The notes below the pieces were generated by a model. The model had not been told where the DNA came from and did not search any database. It saw only the letters and a program-made list of their open reading frames with translations. Made by a program: the position numbers and the translations under genes. Positions 35,926-44,381 of a DNA stretch of 64,000 nucleotides are shown piece after piece. Source of the DNA: Oscillatoriales cyanobacterium (GTDB lineage Bacteria > Cyanobacteriota > Cyanobacteriia > CACIAM-69d); the NCBI GenBank assembly GCA_004292515.1, contig RDXB01000030.1, positions 1 through 64,000 on the forward strand, read 5' to 3'. Position 1 is the stretch's first letter; each line of letters starts with the position of its first letter.

Positions 35926-36675
35926 CTAGGCCTTGGCTGCTTCATAACGCTGGTTAATTACGGGCCAATTCACGACATTCCACCACTGCTTGAGATATTC
36001 ATCGCGTCGGTTGCGATAGTTCAAGTAGTAGGCGTGCTCCCAAACATCGTTGCCTAGGAGGGGCGTTTGGCCGTCCATCCGGGGGCTGTCTTGGTTGGCG
36101 GTGCTGGTGACGGCGAGTTTGCCTTGGCGATCGAGCACTAGCCAGGCCCAGCCACTGCCAAAGCGCTTGGCCCCGGCTTGGTTAAAGGCCGTTTGCAGGG
36201 CTTCAAAGCTGCCGAAGGTGTCGGTAATGGCGCGGCCGATCGCCCCGGTGGGTTGGCCGCCCGCATTGGGGCCCATGCCTGCCCAAAAGAGGCTGTGATT
36301 GTCGTGGCCGCCGCCATTGTTGCGAACGGCGGTGCGAATGTCGGCGGGCAGTGCATCAAGATTGCTGATCAACTCTTCGATCGACTTTTGGTGCAGGTCG
36401 GGGTAGGGGGCGATCGCGGTGTTCAGGTTTTTGACGTAGGCGGCATGGTGTTTGTCGTGGTGAAACTCCATGGTTTCGCGGTCGATCGTCGGTTGCAGTG
36501 CGTCGTAGGCGTAGGGCAAAGGCGGGACTTTAAAAATCTCGGGGACGCTGGGGGTGGTTTGGGCGATCGCAGTGCCGATCGCACCATCCTGGCCCAGCCA
36601 CAACCAATCCGCCACGGTCAAACCGGCAGCGGCAACCAGGGAGCGGCCAATAAATGCACGACGGGATAAAGCCAT
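35926..36675 (-). CDS. sodA: Mn-type superoxide dismutase with Tat signal
   Basis: The ATG at 36675 ([13 protein letters not shown]) is chosen; it gives a twin-arginine signal (SRRAFIG, then a hydrophobic stretch to about 30). About 249 residues. Metal ligands: His in [13 protein letters not shown], His in [11 protein letters not shown], Asp and His in [10 protein letters not shown]. The pattern [11 protein letters not shown] with Gly at the second position, and Gln in STANQDSP, fits MnSOD rather than FeSOD. It converts superoxide to hydrogen peroxide, outside the cytoplasm (periplasm or thylakoid lumen/membrane). Confidence 0.94.
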   Translation of the reverse strand: MALSRRAFIGRSLVAAAGLTVADWLWLGQDGAIGTAIAQTTPSVPEIFKVPPLPYAYDALQPTIDRETMEFHHDKHHAAYVKNLNTAIAPYPDLHQKSIEELISNLDALPADIRTAVRNNGGGHDNHSLFWAGMGPNAGGQPTGAIGRAITDTFGSFEALQTAFNQAGAKRFGSGWAWLVLDRQGKLAVTSTANQDSPRMDGQTPLLGNDVWEHAYYLNYRNRRDEYLKQWWNVVNWPVINQRYEAAKA

Positions 36676-36945
36676 AACGCAAGCACTCAGATAGTCAGGA
36701 GCGATCGCCCGAGCAAAACGGGCCCACAATGCGGGTGCGATCTGCTTTGAGCATAGACCTTGGCTGTGGGTTGCGTCGATGATGCTACAACCAAGACAGA
36801 TGGGCAGGCTAGGCTCCCGATTGGGCTAGAAAGACTGGCTGGCAAAAGACTGGCTGGCAAAAGGCTGGCTCACTGCTGAATTGGTATCTGCTGAATTGGT
36901 ATCTGCTGAATTTCTATCTGCGTGGGATCTGATCGGGGACTCAGG

Positions 36946-38127
36946 ATGCAAGCTCGACTCGTGGCTCGATTGATGCAGGGTTTTCGTCATCGTTGGCAAG
37001 CCTGGGTCACGTCCTGGGAAACGCGGGCGGTGGGTCTGTCGTTTTCCGGGGCGCTGTTGGGAACGATCGCCCTGTTTTTTTTCGGGGCGGCCACTAATGC
37101 GATGGCCGGTTGGCTCTACGTAATGAGTGGGGTGTTGCTGGCCCTGATGGCGGTGGCGGCGGTGTTGACGGCCCGATCGCTCGGGGGGTTGACCGTGACG
37201 CGATCGACCGTTGCGCCCATTAGTGTCGATGATGTGGCGGTGGTGGATTGCCAAATTCACAATCCTTCGGGACAAGCCAGGGCGCTGTTGCAATGGGTCG
37301 ATCGCCCGCCGGCCCCGCTGTCGCCCGCTGAGGGGTCGATCGCACTGATTCCCGCCCAGGGCAGCGCGACCCTACAGGCTCGGTTCCGCGCCGATCGCCG
37401 AGGTATTTATCGGTGGCCCGAGTTGACCTTGCGATCGGGTGCGCCCTTTGGTTTGTTTTGGAAGCGACAGGCGATCGCCGCCCCGGCCAAGGTGGTGGTC
37501 TATCCGCGTGTGTGGCCCCTGAGCCAATGTCCGATCGTCGATTGGATGGGCGAAGGCGATGCCCAAAATACGGCGGGCGATCGCGCTTTGCGGTTGGGTA
37601 TGGAAGGCTTGACCCGTTCCCTGCGCCCCTACCGCTGGGGCGACTCTACCCGGCTGATCCATTGGCGCAGCAGTGCCCGGTTTGGGGAGTTGCAAATTCG
37701 GGAACTGGAAACGGCCGCCACGGGCCCGGACTTGATTGTGGCGCTGGATAGTGCGATCGCCTGGAATCCCGAGGACTTTGAGCAGGCTGTGGAAGCGGCG
37801 GCTTCGATCTATGTCTATGCCAGCCGTTGCTATCTCGACCCGTTTTTGTGGACGGCGGCAACTGGGCTGGTGCGGGGGCGACAGGTGGTGCTGGAAACCC
37901 TGGCGGGGACACAGGCGGGGGAGTTGACCCAACAGGAACCGCCCACCCGAGCGGTGTTGTGGTTAACGACGGCGGTTGACCGAGTGGCGAGTCTACCCGA
38001 TCGCAGTCGCTGGTTGCTGTGGCTGGCTCCGGGCACTGGGCTGGCTGGCGCTGGGCTGGGGCAATCGGGCCGGGGGCTGACCATCACGCGCGATCGGCCG
38101 ATCGCCGAGCAACTGCAAGCCTTTTAG
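36946..38127 (+). CDS. DUF58-domain protein
   Basis: The ATG at 36946 (MQARLVARL) has a GGGGACTCAGG ribosome site; 36922 is an alternative. About 393 residues. Two N-terminal membrane helices (about 28-48 and 52-75), a beta-rich region, and the DUF58 core near residues 220-240 (LRPYRWGDSTRLIHWRSSAR). DUF58 genes usually sit next to a MoxR AAA+ ATPase and a transglutaminase-like gene; neither is here. The function is not established; it is usually linked with envelope or cofactor maturation. Confidence 0.85.
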   Translation: MQARLVARLMQGFRHRWQAWVTSWETRAVGLSFSGALLGTIALFFFGAATNAMAGWLYVMSGVLLALMAVAAVLTARSLGGLTVTRSTVAPISVDDVAVVDCQIHNPSGQARALLQWVDRPPAPLSPAEGSIALIPAQGSATLQARFRADRRGIYRWPELTLRSGAPFGLFWKRQAIAAPAKVVVYPRVWPLSQCPIVDWMGEGDAQNTAGDRALRLGMEGLTRSLRPYRWGDSTRLIHWRSSARFGELQIRELETAATGPDLIVALDSAIAWNPEDFEQAVEAAASIYVYASRCYLDPFLWTAATGLVRGRQVVLETLAGTQAGELTQQEPPTRAVLWLTTAVDRVASLPDRSRWLLWLAPGTGLAGAGLGQSGRGLTITRDRPIAEQLQAF

Positions 38128-38142
38128 CCTCACCTCGCAGGC

Positions 38143-38562
38143 CTAGGGTTGTTCTTGTACGGGGCGATCGTCACGAGCAGTGCTGTCGGCAATTTCGATC
38201 GAGAGATGCAGATTGGCAGGCGTGGGATAGCAATCCTCATAGAAATCCGAGTGCGATCGCAGCACTGCAATATCCGCCTGGAGAAACGAATCGGTCATTT
38301 GCACCGAATTTTGCACACTGGCGATCGCCTGCCCCTGAAGTTGCGCTGTCAACAAATACACCAACCGATTCACACAGGCTGCATGGCGCTTCCCAATGGG
38401 CGACATTTCAACAATATTTCCTGCAATCAATATTTCCTGCAATCAATTCTATCCGTCGATCATCCATCAAAATCCCCGTTTCATAGAGGCACTGATAGTC
38501 AGCTACACTAGACCGATAAAAACTGAATAATCCTGAACCTCTAACAACTGGGCTTGAAGCAT
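38143..38562 (-). pseudogene. Broken Uma2-family (DUF820) gene
   Basis: Reading on the minus strand, ADYQCLYETGIL-DDRRIELIAGNIVEMSPIGKRHAACVNRL is recognisable as Uma2 N-terminus, then LQADIAVL and LHLSIEIADSTARDDR. A 16-base tandem duplication (AATATTTCCTGCAATC, at 38413-38444) shifts the frame between IELIAG and NIVEM. A further frame change lies nearer the 5' end, and the C-terminal third is missing. Removal of one 16-base unit restores IELIAGNIVEMS. Confidence 0.82.
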
Positions 38563-38616
38563 TATCTCTAGTCCTCAGCATCACAGCATTTTAAGTTTAT
38601 TTCACTACCATTAATT

Positions 38617-39600
38617 TTATAAGCGTTCTTGCCAGTAGGTAATCGCTACCTGAATTAAGGATTTCAAGGTTTTTCCAGAAGCAATCACTTCTTGATAGCG
38701 ACTATAGGCAATTTGAGCTTCTGCATTTCGTGATTCTGCAATATTCCCAAGCCATTCAACCATTTGCTCGAAAGATAGTCCTCCATTGAAATTCATTGTT
38801 CCTATCCAGTATATGTTCGTAAATTTTGTTCCATCTTCAGAAACAATAAATAGTCTTAGTCGATCCTTAGAAAAGCAGGTATAATCTGGTAATTTTAGAA
38901 GCAATAAGCCTCCAGAACCTCTTTTAGACTTAATGTGTAGCTCGACACATATTCTTGACTTAGTGTTACCATACATCAAGATCCCCCTTTCTTGAATCTC
39001 TTTCATTCTAGGATCAGATGAGAGTAAGAAGTCTCTGATATGAAGCAAGCTTGCAATCTTATTTTCTTGACAATTTTTATTTATCAACCTAATTAATGAC
39101 TGCGAAGGAGGTTCAACAGCTAATTCTTCCTTTTTAGTCCAGGCTACAATCGGAATTTTCTTATTCAATGCTTCCAGATTCCAATAAAAATTCTCATCTT
39201 CTACAAGAACAGAAAATTCGAGTAGCTCAAATTCCAATCTATGATATTTGCAATCTAATTTACTGAATAGGTGAACGCTGGGTAAAATACCAATCAATCG
39301 AACCTTTTTGAACTTTGGGAGTTCAAAAGGTGAATCATTGGAGTTGACAACCAAATCAAAATAGCGAGTCAATTGTTGAACAATATGTCGATCTTCTATA
39401 TTTTTAAGCTCGACAATAGCCAGATTCTGTTCTTCATCCATGGCTAGAATATCAATAAATTGTCCTTCCAAGGAAAATTGTCGCTTGATGGGTGTCAGTC
39501 CTAGGGCTATCTGCAGGTTGTCCCAAACAAAATTTTCCAATTCAGATTCATTGACAAAGCACCACTGACCATTTGCTTGTATAAGTTGATAACGAATCAT
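38617..39600 (-). CDS. NucS-like PD-(D/E)xK nuclease-domain protein
   Basis: 327 residues. The N-terminal domain reads FIDILAMDEEQNLAIVELKN (Asp, then E-x-K), followed by QQLTRYFDLV with Gln/Tyr as in PD-(D/E)xK nucleases of the NucS/DUF91 type. The C-terminal domain (about 150-327) is unfamiliar. It is AT-rich, has no HIP1 octamer and stands out from its neighbours in base composition, so recent transfer is likely. Possible defence or repair function; no partner is adjacent. Confidence 0.76.
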   Translation of the reverse strand: MIRYQLIQANGQWCFVNESELENFVWDNLQIALGLTPIKRQFSLEGQFIDILAMDEEQNLAIVELKNIEDRHIVQQLTRYFDLVVNSNDSPFELPKFKKVRLIGILPSVHLFSKLDCKYHRLEFELLEFSVLVEDENFYWNLEALNKKIPIVAWTKKEELAVEPPSQSLIRLINKNCQENKIASLLHIRDFLLSSDPRMKEIQERGILMYGNTKSRICVELHIKSKRGSGGLLLLKLPDYTCFSKDRLRLFIVSEDGTKFTNIYWIGTMNFNGGLSFEQMVEWLGNIAESRNAEAQIAYSRYQEVIASGKTLKSLIQVAITYWQERL

Positions 39601-39657
39601 TTGCCTGTCGCCAAATAGAAGCCATTTATCCTTGCTGGATTATAAAATTTTTGATCT

Positions 39658-40239
39658 ATGCGATCGCTCTGTTTACAACTGCTGAATCATGACCATCTCG
39701 ATCAATTAGTGGCGATCGACCAACTTGCCCTGGGCGGCCTGTGGAGCGCTGATACCTACGCCCGCGAACTCGACAGCCCCAATAGCGACCTGCTCGGGGC
39801 GATCGATCCGCAGGGACAACTGATTGGATTTGGCTGCGCTTGGGCCATTGTTGACGAGTGCCACATCACGGCGATCGCCCTGCAACCCGAATGCCAAAGG
39901 CAGGGCTTGGGTCAAGCTTTGCTCTGGGGTCTGTTGAGCCTGGCCCGACAGCGGGACATGAAACGCGCCACCCTGGAAGTGCGCCCGAGCAACCAAGCAG
40001 CCCTGTCGCTTTACGAAAAATTTGGCTTCCAAGAGGCCGGCCGTCGCAAACGCTACTACGCCGATGGCGAAGATGCGGCGATCCTGTGGTTAGGCAAGTT
40101 GGACTGGCCCCAGTTTGCCCAACAGCTCGATCGCACCGCTGCCGACCTGAGCGATCGCCTAGCGCAACACCAGTGGCAGTGGAATGGCGCGATCGCCCTC
40201 TCGCCCCCGGAGTCGGCAACCGCCCAGACCATACGCTAG
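39658..40239 (+). CDS. rimI: Ribosomal-protein-alanine N-acetyltransferase (RimI-like)
   Basis: 193 residues. GNAT motif A CQRQGLGQALLWGLLSLAR, then KRATLEVRPSNQAALSLYEKFGFQEAGRRKRYYADGEDAAILWL, matching RimI, which acetylates the N-terminus of ribosomal protein S18. The C-terminal tail (about 155-193) is an extension over the 150-residue norm. Confidence 0.9.
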   Translation: MRSLCLQLLNHDHLDQLVAIDQLALGGLWSADTYARELDSPNSDLLGAIDPQGQLIGFGCAWAIVDECHITAIALQPECQRQGLGQALLWGLLSLARQRDMKRATLEVRPSNQAALSLYEKFGFQEAGRRKRYYADGEDAAILWLGKLDWPQFAQQLDRTAADLSDRLAQHQWQWNGAIALSPPESATAQTIR

Positions 40240-40669
40240 AGTGAAGCCCTAACCGGCCGCTTCCGGGTTCTAACGTCAAACCCACCCCCGAGCTGGCGGA
40301 TGCGCCCCTCGTTCGTTGGGCTGCCTGCCCCCTGGCCCCTGCCATCAGCAGCGCGCTGTACCCAACAGCCGGTTTTTTACCCCAAATGTTCTTTAAAAAA
40401 TTCTAAAAGCGTTCATCAATCCAGCGCTCAATCCAGCCCCCAGGATCGCCCGAAAGGCTTGATCCCCATCTACCCAAATTAGGGGTCAAAACCCCTCCAA
40501 AAGCTAACGGTAAATTCCTGGCTTTTTGAGCTTGTCAAATTCCAGGCGATCGAGTCGGGAAAACCGCCCGATCGCCCCCCAATCGCCGGTCAGGCCAGCC
40601 CCAAACGACCCAAACCGCGCGTGTTAAAATCAAACTTGCCAGCACTTCGCAGGTGATAGGGAACCGCCA
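40240..40669. other. clpC upstream region
   Basis: 430 bases without a gene. The sequence contains TTTTTACCCCAAATGTTCTT-like AT-rich patches (about 40373-40405) that could hold promoter elements of clpC. Nothing is recognised as CIRCE or another known operator. Confidence 0.4.
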
Positions 40670-43159
40670 ATGTTTGAACGCTTCACGGAGAAAGCCATTA
40701 AGGTGATCATGCTCGCCCAAGAAGAGGCCCGCCGCCTGGGCCACAACTTCGTGGGCACTGAGCAAATCCTCCTCGGACTGATCGGCGAAGGCACTGGCGT
40801 AGCCGCCAAAGTCCTGAAATCGATGGGGGTCAACCTCAAAGATGCGCGGATCGAGGTCGAAAAAATCATCGGTCGCGGCTCCGGCTTCGTGGCTGTGGAA
40901 ATTCCCTTCACGCCTCGGGCCAAGCGCGTTCTGGAACTGTCGCTCGAAGAAGCCCGCCAACTGGGCCACAACTACATTGGCACAGAGCACCTGCTGCTGG
41001 GCCTGATCCGCGAAGGCGAGGGGGTCGCGGCCCGAGTGCTGGAAAATCTGGGTGTTGACCTGTCGAAGGTGCGTACCCAAGTGATTCGGATGTTGGGCGA
41101 AACGGCGGAAGTGACCGCTGGCGGCTCCCAAGGCCGCACCAAAACCCCAACCCTGGATGAGTTTGGGGCGAACCTGACCCAACAGGCCGCTGAAGGCAAG
41201 TTGGATCCGGTGGTGGGTCGCCAAAAGGAAATTGAGCGGGTGATTCAGATTTTGGGTCGCCGCACCAAAAACAACCCGGTGTTGATCGGGGAGCCGGGCG
41301 TGGGTAAAACCGCGATCGCGGAGGGCTTGGCCCAACGGATTGCCAATAACGACGTGCCGGACATTTTGGAAGACAAGCGAGTCGTGACGCTGGATATTGG
41401 CCTGTTGGTGGCCGGTACCAAGTATCGCGGGGAGTTTGAAGAGCGGCTGAAGAAGATCATGGACGAGATTCGCCAGGCCGGAAACGTGATCCTGGTGATC
41501 GATGAAGTCCACACCCTGATTGGGGCCGGCGCGGCCGAAGGGGCGATCGATGCTGCCAACATACTGAAGCCAGCCCTCGCACGGGGTGAATTGCAGTGCA
41601 TTGGCGCGACCACGCTGGATGAGTATCGCAAGCACATCGAGCGGGATGCGGCCCTAGAGCGGCGTTTCCAGCCGGTGATGGTGGGCGAGCCGACCGTTGA
41701 TGAAACGATCGAGATCCTGCGCGGCCTGCGGGAACGCTATGAGCAACACCACAAGCTGAAGATCTCCGATGAGGCGGTGGAGGCGGCGGCCAAGCTGTCT
41801 GATCGCTACATCAGCGATCGCTACTTGCCCGACAAGGCGATCGACTTGATCGACGAAGCCGGATCGCGAGTGCGCTTGCTCAACTCCCAACTGCCCCCCG
41901 CAGCCAAGGAGCTGGACAAGGAACTGCGCGAAGTCCTCAAGCAAAAGGACGAAGCCGTGCGATCGCAGGACTTCGATAAGGCCGGCGAGCTGCGCGACAA
42001 GGAAATGGAAATCAAGCAGCAAATCCGCGACATCGCCCAAACCAAGAAGTCGGAAGAGCGCACCGACGACCCCTTGCAGCCGATCGTGGACGAGGAAGAC
42101 ATCGCCCACATCGTCGCCTCTTGGACGGGTGTGCCGGTGAACAAGCTCACCGAGTCCGAATCCGAAAAGCTGCTGCACATGGAAGACGTGTTGCACCAAC
42201 GGCTAATCGGTCAAGACGAAGCGGTGAAGGCCGTGTCCCGCGCCATCCGCCGGGCCCGTGTGGGTCTCAAGAACCCCAACCGCCCGATCGCCAGCTTCAT
42301 CTTCTCCGGCCCCACCGGGGTTGGGAAAACCGAGCTGACCAAGGCCTTGGCAGCCTATTTCTTCGGCTCCGAAGAAGCGATGATCCGCCTCGACATGTCG
42401 GAATACATGGAGCGGCACACGGTCTCGAAGCTGATCGGTTCGCCTCCGGGCTACGTGGGCTACAACGAAGGTGGCCAGCTCACCGAAGCTGTGCGCCGTC
42501 GTCCCTACACCGTGGTGCTGTTCGATGAAATCGAAAAAGCCCACCCCGATGTGTTCAACATGCTGCTGCAAATCTTGGAAGATGGTCGCTTGACCGATGC
42601 CAAGGGCCGCACGGTGGACTTCAAGAACACCTTGATCATCCTCACCTCGAACATCGGTTCCAAGGTGATCGAAAAGGGTGGCGGCGGTCTGGGCTTCGAG
42701 TTTGGTGAAGACCAAGCCGAATCGCAGTACAACCGGATCAAGTCCCTGGTGAACGAGGAGCTGAAGAACTACTTCCGCCCCGAGTTCTTGAACCGCCTCG
42801 ATGAGATCATCGTCTTCCGTCAACTGAGCAAGGACGAGGTGAAGGAAATCGCCGAAATCCTGCTGAAGGAAGTGTTTGCTCGCTTGACCGAGCGCGGCAT
42901 TACCTTGGCGGTGACCGACAAGTTCCGCGAACGGTTGATCGAAGAGGGCTTCAACCCCAGCTATGGGGCGCGGCCGCTGCGTCGGGCAATCATGCGCCTG
43001 CTGGAGGACGTGCTGGCAGAGGAAATCCTCTCGGGCCGGATCAAGGATGGCGACACGGCGACGATCGACCTCGACGAAAACCGCAACGTACAGGTGGATG
43101 TGACGACTGTTGCGCCGCCTGCCGAGACTCGTGAGCTGGTGGGTCAAGGGGCCGAGTAA
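40670..43159 (+). CDS. clpC: ClpC AAA+ unfoldase
   Basis: 829 residues, the usual length for ClpC. Two Clp-N repeats (about 1-140), AAA-1 with GEPGVGKT near 208, a middle region with a UVR-type segment ([20 protein letters not shown] near 426), AAA-2 with GPTGVGKT near 550, and a C-terminal D2 domain. The ClpP-binding loop has GLGF near 680. It unfolds substrates for the ClpP/ClpR protease in the cytoplasm; it is the essential Clp ATPase of cyanobacteria. A hairpin followed by T residues lies 34 bases after the stop. Confidence 0.97.
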   Translation: MFERFTEKAIKVIMLAQEEARRLGHNFVGTEQILLGLIGEGTGVAAKVLKSMGVNLKDARIEVEKIIGRGSGFVAVEIPFTPRAKRVLELSLEEARQLGHNYIGTEHLLLGLIREGEGVAARVLENLGVDLSKVRTQVIRMLGETAEVTAGGSQGRTKTPTLDEFGANLTQQAAEGKLDPVVGRQKEIERVIQILGRRTKNNPVLIGEPGVGKTAIAEGLAQRIANNDVPDILEDKRVVTLDIGLLVAGTKYRGEFEERLKKIMDEIRQAGNVILVIDEVHTLIGAGAAEGAIDAANILKPALARGELQCIGATTLDEYRKHIERDAALERRFQPVMVGEPTVDETIEILRGLRERYEQHHKLKISDEAVEAAAKLSDRYISDRYLPDKAIDLIDEAGSRVRLLNSQLPPAAKELDKELREVLKQKDEAVRSQDFDKAGELRDKEMEIKQQIRDIAQTKKSEERTDDPLQPIVDEEDIAHIVASWTGVPVNKLTESESEKLLHMEDVLHQRLIGQDEAVKAVSRAIRRARVGLKNPNRPIASFIFSGPTGVGKTELTKALAAYFFGSEEAMIRLDMSEYMERHTVSKLIGSPPGYVGYNEGGQLTEAVRRRPYTVVLFDEIEKAHPDVFNMLLQILEDGRLTDAKGRTVDFKNTLIILTSNIGSKVIEKGGGGLGFEFGEDQAESQYNRIKSLVNEELKNYFRPEFLNRLDEIIVFRQLSKDEVKEIAEILLKEVFARLTERGITLAVTDKFRERLIEEGFNPSYGARPLRRAIMRLLEDVLAEEILSGRIKDGDTATIDLDENRNVQVDVTTVAPPAETRELVGQGAE

Positions 43160-43192
43160 GCCCCTCGGCTAATCGGTTAATCGGTTAATCGG

Positions 43193-43227
43193 AGCGATCG
43201 CTTGAGCAATCAGGCGATCGCTTTGTT
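43193..43227 (+). terminator. Probable rho-independent terminator after clpC
   Basis: AGCGATCGC (43193-43201) pairs with GCGATCGCT (43214-43222) and is followed by TTGTTTT. The stem is made from two HIP1-like octamers. Confidence 0.7.
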
Positions 43228-43278
43228 TTGGAAGTCAGAACAGTCTGGCCCCACTGCGATCGCGGCATGATTGCCCTA

Positions 43279-43372
43279 ATACCAACTTTGCGAATTAACG
43301 CTACGCAAGATCTAGAGCCAGTAAGGATTCCAGGTCAGCGTTTGTAGCGTTGGCGATCGAAATTGGTATAAC
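43279..43372. mobile_element. Family D MITE-like element
   Basis: Ends ATACCAACTTTGCGAATTAA and, reversed, ATACCAATTTCGATCGCCAA; both arms continue to ACGCTAC. A second copy is at 55414-55512. No coding capacity. Confidence 0.75.
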
Positions 43373-43604
43373 GGTATGGCCAAGTTAAATCATCGGCTTA
43401 AAAGCCAAGATCCAAAATTCACCTCAATAGCATAAAAACAGTATAAAAACCAGACTAATATGCTGGGTCAAGACAACATCACCAACTATATAGGGATCTT
43501 TAATCCGCATTACATCGCAGACTCGCTGATCTCCAAGATCTCGGCGCGGGAAAGTCTGAAACCCACCCCCACGACAACCCATCGGGTCTATCAGTTTCTA
43601 GCCC

Positions 43605-43749
43605 TAGTAGTGCGGCAAGCTGATTTGGATAGGTCAATGCAAATGGCTGATGCCGTCACCAAATCGTTAGGCAGCAAGGGGCTTAAGCCCCTTGTTACGA
43701 CGACTGACTCGCAACTTTGACCCAGCGAATTAAGGCAGCCGCACTACTA
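43605..43749. mobile_element. Family E MITE-like element containing the family A palindrome
   Basis: Perfect ends TAGTAGTGCGGC (43605) and, reversed, TAGTAGTGCGGC (43749). Inside it, the CAAGGGGCTTAAGCCCCTTG core occurs at 43675-43694. The same core with different ends suggests recombination or recent capture between element families. Confidence 0.78.
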
Positions 43750-44002
43750 TAGTAGTTCCGACTGACAATGAGACTACAGGAGCCTTACTCTGTAAAGGTT
43801 GTAGGTCATGATATGTCTCATTCTGGCTTGCAGCTACTATAGTTTGTTTGGATTTCAGATCTTGTGAACCCAGCTTATTAGTCTAGCTTTGCTGGCAGGT
43901 TGGCTTCAGGTGCAAAACCCATCGCTAATCTAAATTCCACCAACAGGAGGGCTGATCGCCCAATCATCTCAAACCTGTTGTTTGCGAAGGAGTTGTAGAG
44001 GG

Positions 44003-44160
44003 ACAAGGGGCGCTTAGAGGATGTCTGAAAAGCCAAAATTGATACTCTGGATGCCCCAGCGATCGACGCAGACAAGGGGCTTGAGCATCTTGCCCTCACG
44101 ACTATTGGTGCTTGGTTCGGGCCGCAAGATACTCCTCAGACATCCTCTTAGGCCCCTTGG
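44003..44160. mobile_element. Family B element inserted in a family A palindrome
   Basis: The complete family B copy (44015-44150) has ends TAGAGGATGTCTGA and, reversed, TAAGAGGATGTCTGAG. It is flanked by ACAAGGGGCGCT at the left and GGCCCCTTGGCTGCC at the right. If it is removed with one TA, an ACAAGGGGCGCTTAGGCCCCTTG palindrome-like sequence is restored. Confidence 0.78.
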
Positions 44161-44188
44161 CTGCCGGGGCTGGGGCAAGGAAGGACAA

Positions 44189-44364
44189 TAGACCTCTTGC
44201 ATCAATCAAGACCCTCACCCTAAATCCCTCTCCCAAGTCGGGCGAGGGACTTATAGATCCGAAACGTGATCGCTGAAAACCTCAAGTTCTGGCTCCCCTT
44301 CGCCCATCTTAGGAGAAGGAGTTGAGGGATGAGGGGCTTCTGGCTGATTCACGTAAGAGGTCTA
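44189..44364. mobile_element. Family C MITE-like element
   Basis: Ends TAGACCTCTTGCATCAATC and, reversed, TAGACCTCTTACGTGAATC, with TA at both borders. The interior has GACCCTCACCCTAAATCCCT-type sequence and its inverted partner. It lies directly next to the B-in-A block. Confidence 0.82.
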
Positions 44365-44381
44365 ATCAGTGCCGACAGGCC

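Noticed and set aside
43460-43720. 86-residue plus-strand frame
   Set aside because: It runs into the family E element and its second half is repeat-derived.
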